Positions 1 through 9,625 of a stretch of 64,000 nt of DNA are shown in pieces. A model generated the notes under the pieces. It ran no database searches and was not told the origin of the DNA. It was given only the letters and a program-made list of their open reading frames with translations. Within the stretch, counting starts at the first letter, position 1. Each line of letters starts with the position of its first letter. The translations under genes and the position numbers were made by a program. Source of the stretch: Siphonodentalium dalli. Lineage: Eukaryota > Mollusca > Scaphopoda > Gadilida > Siphonodentaliidae. The stretch spans positions 131,209,282 through 131,273,281 of the forward strand of contig CP136062.1 in the NCBI GenBank assembly GCA_032622095.1, in the 5' to 3' direction.

Positions 1-1021
1 ACTGCCTCAAACATTAATGTGACTATCAATGGCTATATTATAACTGTCATCACACTGTTTATCAGTGCATCAAGCCAATCGGTGAAATATTTGCATGTCT
101 ATCAACTCATATGATCTGTTACTCTCACAACACCTAAAATATCCAAGTCTGGCATGGTGACTGTTTGTCGATGATAACAATATCGTCCTGCCACTACTGA
201 GCTTCAGAACCAGAAACCACCGACTTCTGGTGGAAACTGGTTCTTGGACAAACACCCCATACTCAGAACGAAGATGCACTCTTTGTATGGATGAACTCGG
301 CGATGAATACCACCTTGTTATGAACTGCCCTCGGTTAACTGCCCTCAGAACTAAATATTTGAAAGCCTACTATCGCAACCGACCGAACACAATTAAATTA
401 CATGACCTCTTCGATACAAATAACAGAAAGATCATAGTAAATCTATCAATATATCTAAAAAAAAGGCCCAAACACTAATGATCCACTCCTGAGGCTCAAT
501 GAAAAACAAAAACAAAACAAAAAACAACAACAACAACAAATGCCCACCCTCATACAACATATGTACAGGGAATCGCCCCACATACATTATATACCCCCAA
601 TAATTATAAGATAACTTTATCACATTATAAGATAGTATACCCTCAATCAATATACCATGTACATGTAGTACACTAATAACTCCAACCTATATTGTGTATG
701 TATATTATGTCACCTCACATTTATATTATGTAATATGTACACTGTTTGAAATTGAATCGCCTGTTATGTCAAATGCGACGAAAGGCGTCATAAACATCTG
801 AATCTGAATCTGTCATTTATTATAACAGAACATGCTCCGGTAGACTAACAAAAGTGTTAAGGCATAATGCTAGATAATACTGGTTGACAGACTAATCGGG
901 AAATGGTTAGAAATTATGGAATTGTGTGTATCCTGTACAATGACCTAAGTTTGCATATATAAGTAAACTTGTCCTAATGCAACTAATGCCTAGATCATTG
1001 TATGCATGGAAAAAGAGCGAG
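1..1021. repeat. Tandem duplication, copy 1 (interrupted by a LINE fragment)
   Basis: Bases 1-169 align with 1022-1178 (shared phrases such as CAAACATTAATGTGACTATC and TTTGCATGTCT). Bases 811-880 continue the alignment with 1565-1635 (GTAGACTAACA, TAGATAATA). The copy is split at 169/811 by a LINE fragment. The rest, up to 1021, shows no gene. What the duplicated host segment originally was is not recognisable. Confidence 0.75.
170..810 (+). pseudogene. 3' fragment of a non-LTR retrotransposon (C-terminal zinc knuckle)
   Basis: An open frame from about 173 to 478 encodes the last ~100 residues of a LINE reverse-transcriptase polyprotein. It begins with a segment like SFRTRNHRLLVETGSW and is followed by a Cys-Cys-His-Cys knuckle (CTLCMDELGDEYHLVMNC). 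That arrangement is the usual C-terminus of APE-type LINEs in marine invertebrates. There is no start codon because the copy is 5'-truncated. The A-rich 3' untranslated part ends in a small hairpin (GACGAAAGGCGTC) and then an ATCTGA microsatellite tail at about 796-810, typical of CR1/L2-like 3' ends. A short TGTC repeat (166-169 and 811-814) may be the target duplication. The fragment is dead. Clade assignment beyond CR1/L2-like is not possible. Confidence 0.8.
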
Positions 1022-1640
1022 CAACTGTCTCAAACATTAATGTGACTATCAATGGGTATAAAATATTTGTCATCCGTGCATCAATCCAATCAGTAATTAT
1101 TTGCATGTCTTTCAACTCAGATGATCTCTCACAAGACGGAAAGTATCCAAGTCTGGTATAGTGCTGTGACTGCTTGTCATCTATATATATAAACGAGTAG
1201 GATCTGTCCGGAGTTTTCTCTCAGACCCCTGGACCGAGTTCAACCAAATTTGGTGTGGTGACTCGGGGTACCCTGGCGGATGTTATAGTGGTATTAGTTT
1301 TTCAAAATTTTTAATTTAAAATAAAAATAAATAAATTGCTTTTGTTAAATTTGAGCAAGGAATTCAATCTTTAAAAAAAGGGTATTAAAACAATATATAT
1401 AAATCAAAATGTTTCAATGACTAAATGTGCTTGAATCGCACAAAGGGGCCGCCGCTAAGTGAAGGGTCTATATAAGATCAAAATGTGTGCGAAGTCCAAC
1501 AAAGGGGGCCACATGTATCTCCGATGCTGAATATAGGCTCCCAAAAGGAGCCTATTTCAGCTAGTTTAGTATAATATAACTAAGTTGCTCAAGTAGACTA
1601 ACATAAGTGGTATGGAATATGTTAGATAATATATATATAT
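1022..1640. repeat. Tandem duplication, copy 2 (interrupted by a Helitron-like element)
   Basis: Second copy of the segment seen at 1-169 plus 811-880. The left part is 1022-1179 and the right part 1565-1640. It is split between 1179 and 1565 by a Helitron-like element, only one base from the position where copy 1 holds a LINE. Each copy therefore supplies the empty site for the insertion in the other. Confidence 0.7.
1180..1564 (+). mobile_element. Non-autonomous Helitron-like element
   Basis: The element starts with TC (TCTATATATATAAACGAG) after host A1179. It ends with CTAG (1561-1564) before host T1565, the A|T target and 5'-TC...CTRR-3' termini expected of Helitrons. A subterminal hairpin (AGGCTCC, loop CAAAA, GGAGCCT) lies 7 bases before CTAG. 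At 385 bp it has no coding capacity and must be mobilised in trans. The paralogous empty site at 811-820 supports the borders. Confidence 0.8.
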
Positions 1641-3036
1641 ATCTTTAATTCCTCCATATAAATGAAGATATGATAAACACATGTAATTTAACAAGAACAT
1701 ACAAAAACAATAGAACATAGGAACGAGAACATAACATATATACATGTACACACTTTATGTATGTGCAAAGCAAAACGAATATAGATGGAAACAGATCGGC
1801 CGGGCACACGAACGAGAGAGAGAGAGAGAGAGTGAGAGAGAGATGGAGAGAGAGAGAGAGAGAGGGAGCCGGATACAGATAGAGACAGTATGGGGAAGTA
1901 GAATGAAATGAGTTATGTTAGACAAAAGTGGAGAGAAACAGAGAGGGGTTAATTGAAACTAGATAATCCTAAATTTACGGACAACTGTAGCACCCAGCCG
2001 ACCACACGACCGGATGTTCAGTCACATCACAGTTGTCAGACACCATTGTTGGACATTACAAACAAATAGTAGACCCAATATAACACCATTGTATATAAGA
2101 GGGCTACCAATTATTTATATTGGCCAACAATGGTGACTTTCATCTCCCACTGACTACATGTATATAAGTGACAAACAATTTTGACGCCAATGACGAACGA
2201 TGGTTCCATTCGCACCACAGCGCCCTAATCGCCTTCAAGAAGTATCTCAATATGGTTTGAGGTGGAATGCATGCAATGTCCAATTTTTTTTCAATGAAAA
2301 CAGCTTCTGAAACAGGTTAAACTGTTGTTTGAACTAATTGAGATCATTGGGGGTAGTGGGTCCCCGAAAATGCCAGATGCAAAAAAACGGCATACCTTCC
2401 TGCAATTTTTTTACTACCCCCCCCCCCCCCCTGCTTGGCAGACAGAAAAACCACGCCCCTTGACACGGCCAGTGTGAGTGGAAATTGCACGTGTATTTTG
2501 CCGCGGTAACAATTGTCCAGGCATATACAACTGTCCAGTACAGAATTTTTCGAAATTAATCTTCGATATACGCAAACATATAATAAAATATTTGTTTTCG
2601 CTGTAAATATATCGAAGTGTATACACGTGATATATACTGTCGACGAAATTATCTGTATTTATGGGCACGAATACATTTTAGGATAGCTTTGACTCGCGAA
2701 TTATCAAAGTAATATCGTTCGGCACAGAAGAACAATAACTCTATTATGACGTGTTATGTTTGAATGTGATATATACAACTTGTATGCAAATGAACATGCT
2801 GCCTTTTCTGACAAGGTGTATAAGCACTGTGCATATGTTCGTTATTTATTATGAGGCGGTGCTAGAAGTGAACTATTTCTCGAATAGAGCCCCCCCCCCG
2901 CGGGAGTTCGTGGTGCATACATTGGGAGACATGAACATTCTAGATTACGAATGTCGACTTGTGGTATAAAGCATAGTATAAAATGCCAATTCGAAGAAAT
3001 AGAAAATGGAGGTAGAACAAATGCGCTGGGTTTTAA
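1641..3036. other. Gene-free AT-rich stretch with simple repeats
   Basis: Holds a (GA)n tract at about 1814-1863, C-runs at about 2418-2432 and 2890-2899, and otherwise unassigned AT-rich sequence. Short open frames here (for example 2414-2668 minus and 2751-2969 plus) look like chance: skewed composition and no recognisable motif. Confidence 0.5.
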
Positions 3037-3045
3037 GAATGTAGA

Positions 3046-3444
3046 TTGACTATCATCGAGACTCCAGCGTACTCAATCCCTGACTGGAACAATTACCAAT
3101 ACGACAAGCGGGTAAGAAAACACCGAGAGAACCCGGCAAGATATCCACCAGCAATACAACCTCCTAATCCAGAAGACCACCAAAACGTACTGACTGAACA
3201 AATCAGACAACTTAACATCGAGAATAAGGCAATCAACCAGTCTCACCATCAAAATTCACCGGAATTCTCATCCGACCTGCGCACGTACAAGAGGCACGTC
3301 ACAGGACGCGCACGGCGAAACACCAGGACTGAGACCAGGTACAATTACAAGCTGTACAGAAATGATGGCATCCACCCTGATGAATTACTCAGTGAAGTCT
3401 GGCTCCGGAAAATCAGGAACCAGATACTCAAAGACTGCTGGTAG
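3046..3444 (+). CDS. 5'-proximal basic open frame of the CR1-like LINE
   Basis: An open frame of about 132 residues with no ATG; the first usable codon is TTG and the frame is open from 3037. The product is basic and rich in Asn, Gln and Arg, with an Arg-rich patch (TGRARRNTRTETR) that could bind nucleic acid. It ends at 3444, overlapping the next frame by 83 bases. It may be the C-terminal part of ORF1, with the second frame reached by re-initiation or frameshifting, or simply a decayed 5' region. No domain is recognised. Confidence 0.45.
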   Translation: MTIIETPAYSIPDWNNYQYDKRVRKHRENPARYPPAIQPPNPEDHQNVLTEQIRQLNIENKAINQSHHQNSPEFSSDLRTYKRHVTGRARRNTRTETRYNYKLYRNDGIHPDELLSEVWLRKIRNQILKDCW

Positions 3445-4786
3445 TAAACAAAATGTGGGTCGGTATGGGCTGAACCATGCTATAACCCATACCAGACAAA
3501 AAACACACCAGACCACACCATCAGGAGCACTGCGGAGAAAGGGTAGGCATGGGCTGTACCATGCTACACCCTACACACTCCAACTGGCACTGCAGAGAAA
3601 GGGTAGACATGGGCTGTACCATGCTACACCCTACACACTCCAACTGGCACTGCAGAGAAAGGGTAGGCATGGGCTGATCCATGCTACACTCTATTCACCC
3701 CATTACCAACGGGCACTGCAGAGGAAGGGTAGGCATGGGCTGATCCATGATACACTCTATGCACACCAAAACCAAAAACACCAGGCTCTACACAACAAAA
3801 ATAAAACAAAAGCGGGTCGGTATGGGCTGAACCATACTATACCCCTAACAGATAGCCACAAAAGGAGATATGGGAACATAACAACGGCAAAACACCTGCG
3901 CCTCCTCCTCATCATCGCTGGCATCGAACAAAACCCGGGGCCCAAAAAAGCGAAAAAGAAAGCTCCCACTAAGCAAAAGGAAAAATCAGTATACCCTTGC
4001 GGAGTATGTGAAGGAGCAGTGACATGGACAGTCATCGTAGGAGTATGCTGCGATGGATGTGATGTTTGGCATCACTACTCATGCGTAGACCTAGACACAG
4101 CAGAAGTCCAGTCACTAGAAGAAAGACCCAGCAAAGAATGGAAATGCATGAAATGTGACAGCATCAACATCGAGAGCTTCACATTACATAGCTATGAAGT
4201 CAGTACCTCCAACTACTACCAAACACTAAGCCATCTAGACAGCTCCATCCGAAGTATGAACTCAATTTTCGACCCGACCCATACTAGCAGTCCCAAAGCA
4301 GACACAACTCTAGGCTCAGCATCAAGATCGAACAGATTAGCATCCCAAAATACCTTTAACACACCAAGAAAAGACAATCTCAGATTGTTAATTGTTAATT
4401 GTAGAAGCCTAGTCAGCAACAAAGCGGAACTGGAAATTGCAACCTCCTACATAAAGCCTGATGTTATCATCGGTACAGAGTCATGGCTAAAAGGAAAGAA
4501 ACCAGGAAAAGAACCAGCCCAAAATGCCATCAAGTCAGCTGAAGTCTTTCCTGAAGATTATACTGCCTATAGGAACGACCGAGATACTACGGGTGGAGGA
4601 GTCTTCATTGCCATTCAACAGGAAGCAGTTGCAATAGAGAAGACAGAATATATCACCAACTGCGAAATTGAATGGATAAAACTGTCAATACAAGGAGGCA
4701 AGCATATACACGTGGGAATTTTCTACATGGCACATCGATCCAAATCAGACATAGAAAATCTAGAAAAATCCATCAAAGCACATTAA
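3362..4786 (+). CDS. LINE polyprotein N-part: hairpin-repeat region, 2A-like motif, PHD finger, N-half of APE endonuclease
   Basis: A 474-residue frame starting at an ATG-ATG pair (3362). Residues ~30-160 are tandem ~20-residue repeats around KGRHGLYHATPYT. Residues 179-194 (LRLLLIIAGIEQNPGP) form a 2A-like ribosome-skipping motif, with the predicted break between Gly193 and Pro194. The canonical Asp before (V/I)ExNPGP is Gly here, so activity is uncertain. Residues ~213-265 form a Cys4-His-Cys3 PHD finger (CGVC, CDGC, HHYSC, CMKC). From ~340 the APE endonuclease begins (NCRSLVSNKAEL, then GTESWL with the catalytic Glu, then TTGGGVFIAI). The frame stops at 4786, just before the GGDFN motif, which continues in another frame. 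That marks a one-step frameshift lesion rather than a natural end. 2A-like signals upstream of APE-type LINE proteins are known in sea urchins and molluscs. Confidence 0.85.
   Translation: MMASTLMNYSVKSGSGKSGTRYSKTAGSKQNVGRYGLNHAITHTRQKTHQTTPSGALRRKGRHGLYHATPYTLQLALQRKGRHGLYHATPYTLQLALQRKGRHGLIHATLYSPHYQRALQRKGRHGLIHDTLYAHQNQKHQALHNKNKTKAGRYGLNHTIPLTDSHKRRYGNITTAKHLRLLLIIAGIEQNPGPKKAKKKAPTKQKEKSVYPCGVCEGAVTWTVIVGVCCDGCDVWHHYSCVDLDTAEVQSLEERPSKEWKCMKCDSINIESFTLHSYEVSTSNYYQTLSHLDSSIRSMNSIFDPTHTSSPKADTTLGSASRSNRLASQNTFNTPRKDNLRLLIVNCRSLVSNKAELEIATSYIKPDVIIGTESWLKGKKPGKEPAQNAIKSAEVFPEDYTAYRNDRDTTGGGVFIAIQQEAVAIEKTEYITNCEIEWIKLSIQGGKHIHVGIFYMAHRSKSDIENLEKSIKAH
3457..3845 (+). repeat. Six tandem hairpin units in the LINE coding region
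   Basis: Units begin at about 3457, 3541, 3601, 3661, 3727 and 3814. The spacing is exactly 60 bp for the three central units and somewhat longer elsewhere. Each unit contains a short inverted repeat: stem GCATGG, loop GCTGTA, GCTGAA or GCTGAT, stem CCATGC. In the last unit the stem is GTATGG/CCATAC, a paired C-to-T and G-to-A change. The first unit has GTATGG/CCATGC, which still pairs by G-U. Units 3 and 5 carry one mismatch each. The array lies just upstream of the 2A-like motif. Confidence 0.75.
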
Positions 4787-4847
4787 AAAAGACTCCAGCT
4801 TCATCCATGGGGGAGACTTTAATTGTCCTGACATCGACTGGGATACA

Positions 4848-7109
4848 ATGACTGTAGGGCCGGGGGCACAAGACCGAGAGATACAGAATGACCTCATCAA
4901 CGTGTGTGCGAAATTAGGACTAAAACAGGTACAGGAGGACCCAACCAGGGAAGGAAACCCACTGGACCTAATCATAACAAACAATCCAGCATTAATAAAA
5001 TCCACCACTACAATACCTGGCATATCAGACCATAATATGATCATTGCTGACTGTTCTCCAACTCCATCCTACAATAAACCAGTACAGAGAACTAGATATC
5101 TATTCGACAAGGCAAATTGGACTGACATAGCTGCAGATGTTGAGAAGATAGCGGTGCAAATAGAAGATTCTCCCACTGATACCAACATCAACACCATGTG
5201 GAACTTCTTTCGCGATTCCATCAAAGAAGTTGTGGAAAAAAGAGTACCAAAAGCACCAAGATGTCGACGCAAACAACTGCCATGGATAAATAGAAGACTC
5301 AAATTGCTTCTAAGGAAAAAAGCAAGATTACACAGGAAAGCTAAAGAAGCAGGATGTTGGAAAGAGTATAAAGACCACCAGAAAAAATGTAGGAGAGAAA
5401 TGAGGAAAGCAGAACAAGAACAAATAAACACCATAATAAAGAAGGGGGAGGAAAAGAAAACATCAAAACCCTTCTGGAGCTACATGAAGGCCCGAAAACA
5501 AGAAAGAACAGGTACGCCACCGCTAAAAACAGGAACATCACTCACAAACGATGCAAAAGAGAAGGCGGAGCTACTAAATAAGTCGGTATTCACCATAGAC
5601 ACTAACGAAGAGCTACCATCCATACCACAAAACAGTGTAAACATCAAACCACTGGAAATTACAGAAGAAGGAATAAAGAAACTCCTGGAAGATATAAAAC
5701 CATCAAAGGCACCAGGTCCAGACAACATCCCTAACAAAGTACTCAAATTACTGGCCAACGTACTGGCGAAACCCATCACCACCATATTCAACAAATCCAT
5801 AGAGACCGGCACCCTTCCAGAAGACTGGCTGAACGCAAACATAACACCAGTTTATAAGAAAGGAGACGTTCACCAACCATCCAACTACAGACCAGTATCA
5901 CTCACTTCAACATGCTGTAAGCTACTAGAGCACGTCCTGTGTAGACACATCCGCGACCACCTGGAACTCTGCAACCTACTGACTGATAGAAACCACGGAT
6001 TTAGATCTGGCCACTCATGTGTTACCCAGCTTGTAAACACCACACAAGATCTACTATCATCCTTTGACTCGGAGAAGCAAACCGATATGGCAATCCTCGA
6101 CTTTTCCAAAGCATTTGACACGGTACCACACCAGAGTATACTATACAAACTGAAGTCATACGGAATCACAGGACCAATACACACCTGGCTGACAAGCTTC
6201 CTAACAAAAAGGCATATGAGACTAGTGTTGGGAGGAGAAACATCCAAAAGTGTTCCAGTGGAATCGGGAGTACCACAAGGTTCAGTACTAGGACCCCTAC
6301 TATTCCTCTGCCACATCAACGACCTTCCACAAGCAGTCAAATCAGAAGTAAGACTCTTTGCTGATGACTGCATACTATACCGCCAGATAAATGACCACAT
6401 CCAACTACAACAGGATCTGACATCACTAGAAGAATGGGCGAAAACCTGGGGGATGAGATTCAATGCTGGAAAATTCTCCATAATGTCCATGAAGAACAAG
6501 GACAAGAACAAAACATCGTTCATCTACCAGCTTGACCATCAAATTCTGCAATCAGTCAAACAAAGCGTCTACCTTGGACTGACCATCACAGATTACCTAA
6601 AATGGTCAACGCACATATCCAAGATCACTGGAAGGGCCAATAGCACCTTAGGCTTCCTGCGCAGAAACTTACGTAGAGCGGACAGTAAATCCAGAGAGTC
6701 CGCATATAGAGCTATGGTGAGAACATCACTCGAATATGGAGCAGAAATATGGGACCCCGTCGCAGTAGGAGAAATAGAGAAGTTAGAGAAAGTGCAGAGA
6801 AGAGCGGCAAGATTCATCACCAACAACTATAGAGACCGGGGAAAAGGCACAGTAACCAGCATGATTGATGGCCTAAGGTTAGACTCACTAGAGATCCGCA
6901 GAAAGATGAAGAGAATAGAACTCTTCGGCAAGGTGGTTGAGGGGAAAATCCCAGCCATACACACACATGATTTACTAAAGGATAAGAAAGGAAGGAAAAT
7001 CCGAGCAAAAAAGTTTCCAGACCACAAAAGTGATAACATAATTTCGAGCCAAGAGTGTATCAACTCACGATCGTTCGAACCAATAAGACCCAACATTCTT
7101 TCTTCGTGA
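4848..7109 (+). CDS. LINE polyprotein C-part: endonuclease C-half and reverse transcriptase
   Basis: A 753-residue frame. The true coding continuity begins upstream at about 4787 with GGDFNCPDIDW, so the ATG at 4848 is only the first Met after the frameshift. Residues 1-70 finish the APE endonuclease (PTREGNPLDLIITNN, then GISDHNMI with the catalytic Asp-His). The reverse transcriptase follows: KAPGPDNIPNKVLK near 288, NYRPVSLTS, HGFRSGHSC, LDFSKAFDTVPH near 417, GVPQGSVLGPLLF, and the catalytic RLFADDC near 504. After the thumb come SLEYGAEIWDP and KVQRRAARFITNNY, typical of Jockey/CR1-group elements. The role is target-primed reverse transcription of the element RNA. The stop at 7107-7109 is premature, since a conserved ending continues in a second frame to 7183. 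Confidence 0.92.
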   Translation: MTVGPGAQDREIQNDLINVCAKLGLKQVQEDPTREGNPLDLIITNNPALIKSTTTIPGISDHNMIIADCSPTPSYNKPVQRTRYLFDKANWTDIAADVEKIAVQIEDSPTDTNINTMWNFFRDSIKEVVEKRVPKAPRCRRKQLPWINRRLKLLLRKKARLHRKAKEAGCWKEYKDHQKKCRREMRKAEQEQINTIIKKGEEKKTSKPFWSYMKARKQERTGTPPLKTGTSLTNDAKEKAELLNKSVFTIDTNEELPSIPQNSVNIKPLEITEEGIKKLLEDIKPSKAPGPDNIPNKVLKLLANVLAKPITTIFNKSIETGTLPEDWLNANITPVYKKGDVHQPSNYRPVSLTSTCCKLLEHVLCRHIRDHLELCNLLTDRNHGFRSGHSCVTQLVNTTQDLLSSFDSEKQTDMAILDFSKAFDTVPHQSILYKLKSYGITGPIHTWLTSFLTKRHMRLVLGGETSKSVPVESGVPQGSVLGPLLFLCHINDLPQAVKSEVRLFADDCILYRQINDHIQLQQDLTSLEEWAKTWGMRFNAGKFSIMSMKNKDKNKTSFIYQLDHQILQSVKQSVYLGLTITDYLKWSTHISKITGRANSTLGFLRRNLRRADSKSRESAYRAMVRTSLEYGAEIWDPVAVGEIEKLEKVQRRAARFITNNYRDRGKGTVTSMIDGLRLDSLEIRRKMKRIELFGKVVEGKIPAIHTHDLLKDKKGRKIRAKKFPDHKSDNIISSQECINSRSFEPIRPNILSS

Positions 7110-7579
7110 GAACGATCAGCGACTGGGACAGTATAGAAGATTACGCATGCTCGGGGAATATGACAGGAGAAACACCAGAGTAGTAGCAACGACGCGACAA
7201 CAGCCGAAAGGCTCCTGCGCCGAAATAATACAGATACAGATACAGATAACAATGGATAACTTACATTGTTCGATGGCTGATTGGCGTGTTATAAATATAT
7301 TATAGAATCAGGTGCCACGCTTTTACCTGGCCGTCTGAATTGTTACAGCACCCCAATGTTGGATATTAAAGAGTATGTGGATAATTACAATATAATAATA
7401 CATATATAGTGTGCTATTCATGAGGATTTTTGAGTGATTATTCTGTGCAAGATAATACACAATATATAGTGAAATTCAACAATGATTTAATTCAACAACC
7501 CATGATGGTGTCCTTTATCCGCGCGATATGGGGTGACCACAAGAAAGATGTTAACGCCGCAGACGAAGATGTCACCAAA

Positions 7580-7660
<81 letters not shown>

Positions 7661-7744
7661 CCTCTCTCTCTCTCTCTCTCCCCCTCTCTCTCTTTCTCTC
7701 TCTCTCTCTCTTTCTCTCTCTCTCACTCCCTCTCTCTCTCTTTC
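7580..7744. repeat. (TC)n microsatellite
   Basis: About 165 bp of almost uninterrupted CT dinucleotides with a few C-rich and TTTC interruptions. Open frames across it on both strands (SLSLSL or RERERE) are composition artefacts. Confidence 0.97.
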
Positions 7745-7785
7745 TTTGTTCACTGTTGACCATACTGCATTAGCAAAGGTATTAA

Positions 7786-8254
7786 AGGTACTCAACCCGT
7801 AAAGAGGGTCCCCATCTCAACAGATTCCAACAACAACAATCCGATCAGAGGGTCCTATATTACTATTTCTTTGGCTTTGGTGGTAAAAAATATTTGATTC
7901 GAGTCGAGGAACCCATCAAACAAAGCTCAGAGTTATTAGATATTGATTTTTCAAATTTGTTATGTTCTCGAGATGAGTACCAATAACTGCCGTAATCTGC
8001 TCTGGATGTGTACTCCAAATCTATTCAAACAGACAAGGATGAATAACTCTAAAATCAAGTGGTAATTTTAACGCAATTTTGATTGAGTACTGGGCCAGAT
8101 AGTATTCCCGATAATGAAAAATAATAGATTTCTAAAATCGATATCTAACAAATCTGAGCTTTGATGGGTGACTTCCTCGACTCGAATCAAATATTTTTGA
8201 CCCCCGAAGCCATTGAAATAGTAATTGAGAGGAGTTTTATCGGGTTGAGTACCT
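7786..8254. mobile_element. MITE family A, copy 1 (TTAA target duplication)
   Basis: The ends are perfectly inverted: AGGTACTCAACCCG at the left, CGGGTTGAGTACCT at the right. The element is flanked on both sides by TTAA (7782-7785 and 8255-8258). Long imperfect arms continue inward (TATTTGATTCGAGTCGAGGAA; GCTCAGAG versus TCTGAGCTTTGATGGG). At 469 bp it has no coding potential. TTAA targeting points to a piggyBac- or Kolobok-type transposase acting in trans (inference). Confidence 0.88.
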
Positions 8255-8258
8255 TTAA

Positions 8259-9538
8259 GATCCGAAAACGTATGCTTCACAACATCTTGTAGATCACCTC
8301 TGAGGTTCTCTACACACTGATGTTCGCAAATACGAGGGGTCTGATCTGTTGGAGTAGACGATTTATGTGTCGGTTTACAAATCGTTGATACGTTGCAGCG
8401 TTTCGTCCTGCATGTGTGGTCTATATGCAAACTCCAAGAATGTTAATACTAAACGAATATCCAGTTAGCTGCATGCATGCGAACGACAGCATTCACGTGC
8501 GTCTGATCAAGGCATGACGTTATCATTCATTCACCTTTTTGAAATCGCAAATCTGAATGCTGAGATGGATGTTCAATTAATTTCAATTGAAATACATTCA
8601 TAATAGATATGTACAAAATATTTCGAATATGTTATGGATTCATATTTCAGATGACATTCACAGTCCAATTGATCAATCTCAGATACACATACAACACTCG
8701 AAAACTCATCAGAACTCCTTAAATACTACGCATATTTACTGCACAGATGATCGGCGTTTGGTGACATCTTCGTCTGCGGTGTTAACATCTTTCTGTGCCG
8801 ACAGTGGTCACTCCATATCGCGCGGATATTGAGAACGACACTGATTTTTAAAATTCTGTTCAATCCTATGCTTCATTGACAGATTCAACTATATACCGGC
8901 ATTTGTTTTGGAAGTCCAGGAACTATACTAGTGAGTGAATGTTCTAGAAAATTTGAGTGATCAAAAGCAAAAACACTATTGAAAAAATTCGCAAAACAAA
9001 TATTAAATGGTTTGATCTGGGAAAACTGATTGACAGCGGGTGGATAAATACTCCTGCTTTATGTGGACATCGTATACGTTGTTCGTTGTCTGTTTTACGA
9101 TGAGAAACCAACATATCCCCATATCATATACGTGAAAATGACTTTTTGAGAAAATACATTTTGAAATACCAGGACATTTTGGCAAAACGTGCGTCTGACC
9201 CTTAATCTTCTTTGAATTGAATCTTTTGATCGAGTAGACACCTCGTCTATGGATGTCTCAGAAGGACGTTCAGGGCAGCATCTGGAGAGATAATCGGGGT
9301 TATTTTTATCGTCATTGTGGTCGACCATTGTTTTTTTGTTTTTTGTTTTATCTATTTCTGAGTTTCATTTTATTATGACATCGCTACTTTGGCACGTGGG
9401 ATCCAAACCAAGATGTGATGTGGCTTTCATATGCGAGTTTTATTTGTTCAAATGCGCGCAAAGCAGTTTAGATTAACAACACATCTATAATCCACGCTTG
9501 TTTTGATTTTCCAGTGTTTTCAGTGTTTCGACCATCCC

Positions 9539-9540
<2 letters not shown>
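8259..9540. other. No gene recognised
   Basis: Apart from the right arm of the 7.5-8.9 kb foldback (8760-8895), nothing recognisable was seen. Open frames are short and without motifs. Confidence 0.4.
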
Positions 9541-9603
<63 letters not shown>

Positions 9604-9612
9604 CTCTCTCCC
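9541..9612. repeat. (TC)n microsatellite
   Basis: About 70 bp of CT dinucleotides, followed by a few imperfect units to about 9622. Confidence 0.95.
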
Positions 9613-9625
9613 TATCTCTCTATAG

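Larger units (their letters stand above)
3037..7250 (+). mobile_element. CR1-like LINE, nearly full length, 5'-truncated and frameshifted
   Basis: One element carries, in order, a short basic open frame, a hairpin-repeat region, a 2A-like motif, a PHD finger, an APE endonuclease and a reverse transcriptase. It ends in a microsatellite tail (ATACAGATACAGATACAGAT, about 7227-7247), as in CR1/Jockey-group LINEs. The first frame is open from 3037 but has no ATG, so the copy probably begins inside the original 5' region. Two frameshifts break it, one in the endonuclease near 4785 and one near the C-terminus at about 7085. After the second, a conserved-looking ending (HSFFVRTISDWDS) continues in another frame to a stop at 7181-7183. 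The copy is probably inactive but young, because few other lesions are visible. Confidence 0.88.
7470..8895. repeat. Inverted repeat arms enclosing a microsatellite and a MITE
   Basis: Bases 7516-7577 (TATCCGCGCGATATGG, GACCAC, AGATGTTAAC, CGCAGACGAAGATGTCAC) recur inverted at 8760-8829. Weaker similarity extends outward to about 7470 and 8895. The arms flank the (TC)n tract and MITE A copy 1. This is probably an older foldback element with later insertions. No protein is encoded. Confidence 0.65.

Noticed and set aside
3757-7252. Long antisense open frames across the LINE
   Set aside because: Mirror images of the coding strand of a well-supported polyprotein, without motifs of their own.
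7430-7802. Open frames rich in Ser-Leu or Arg-Glu
   Set aside because: They are translations of the (TC)n microsatellite in several frames.
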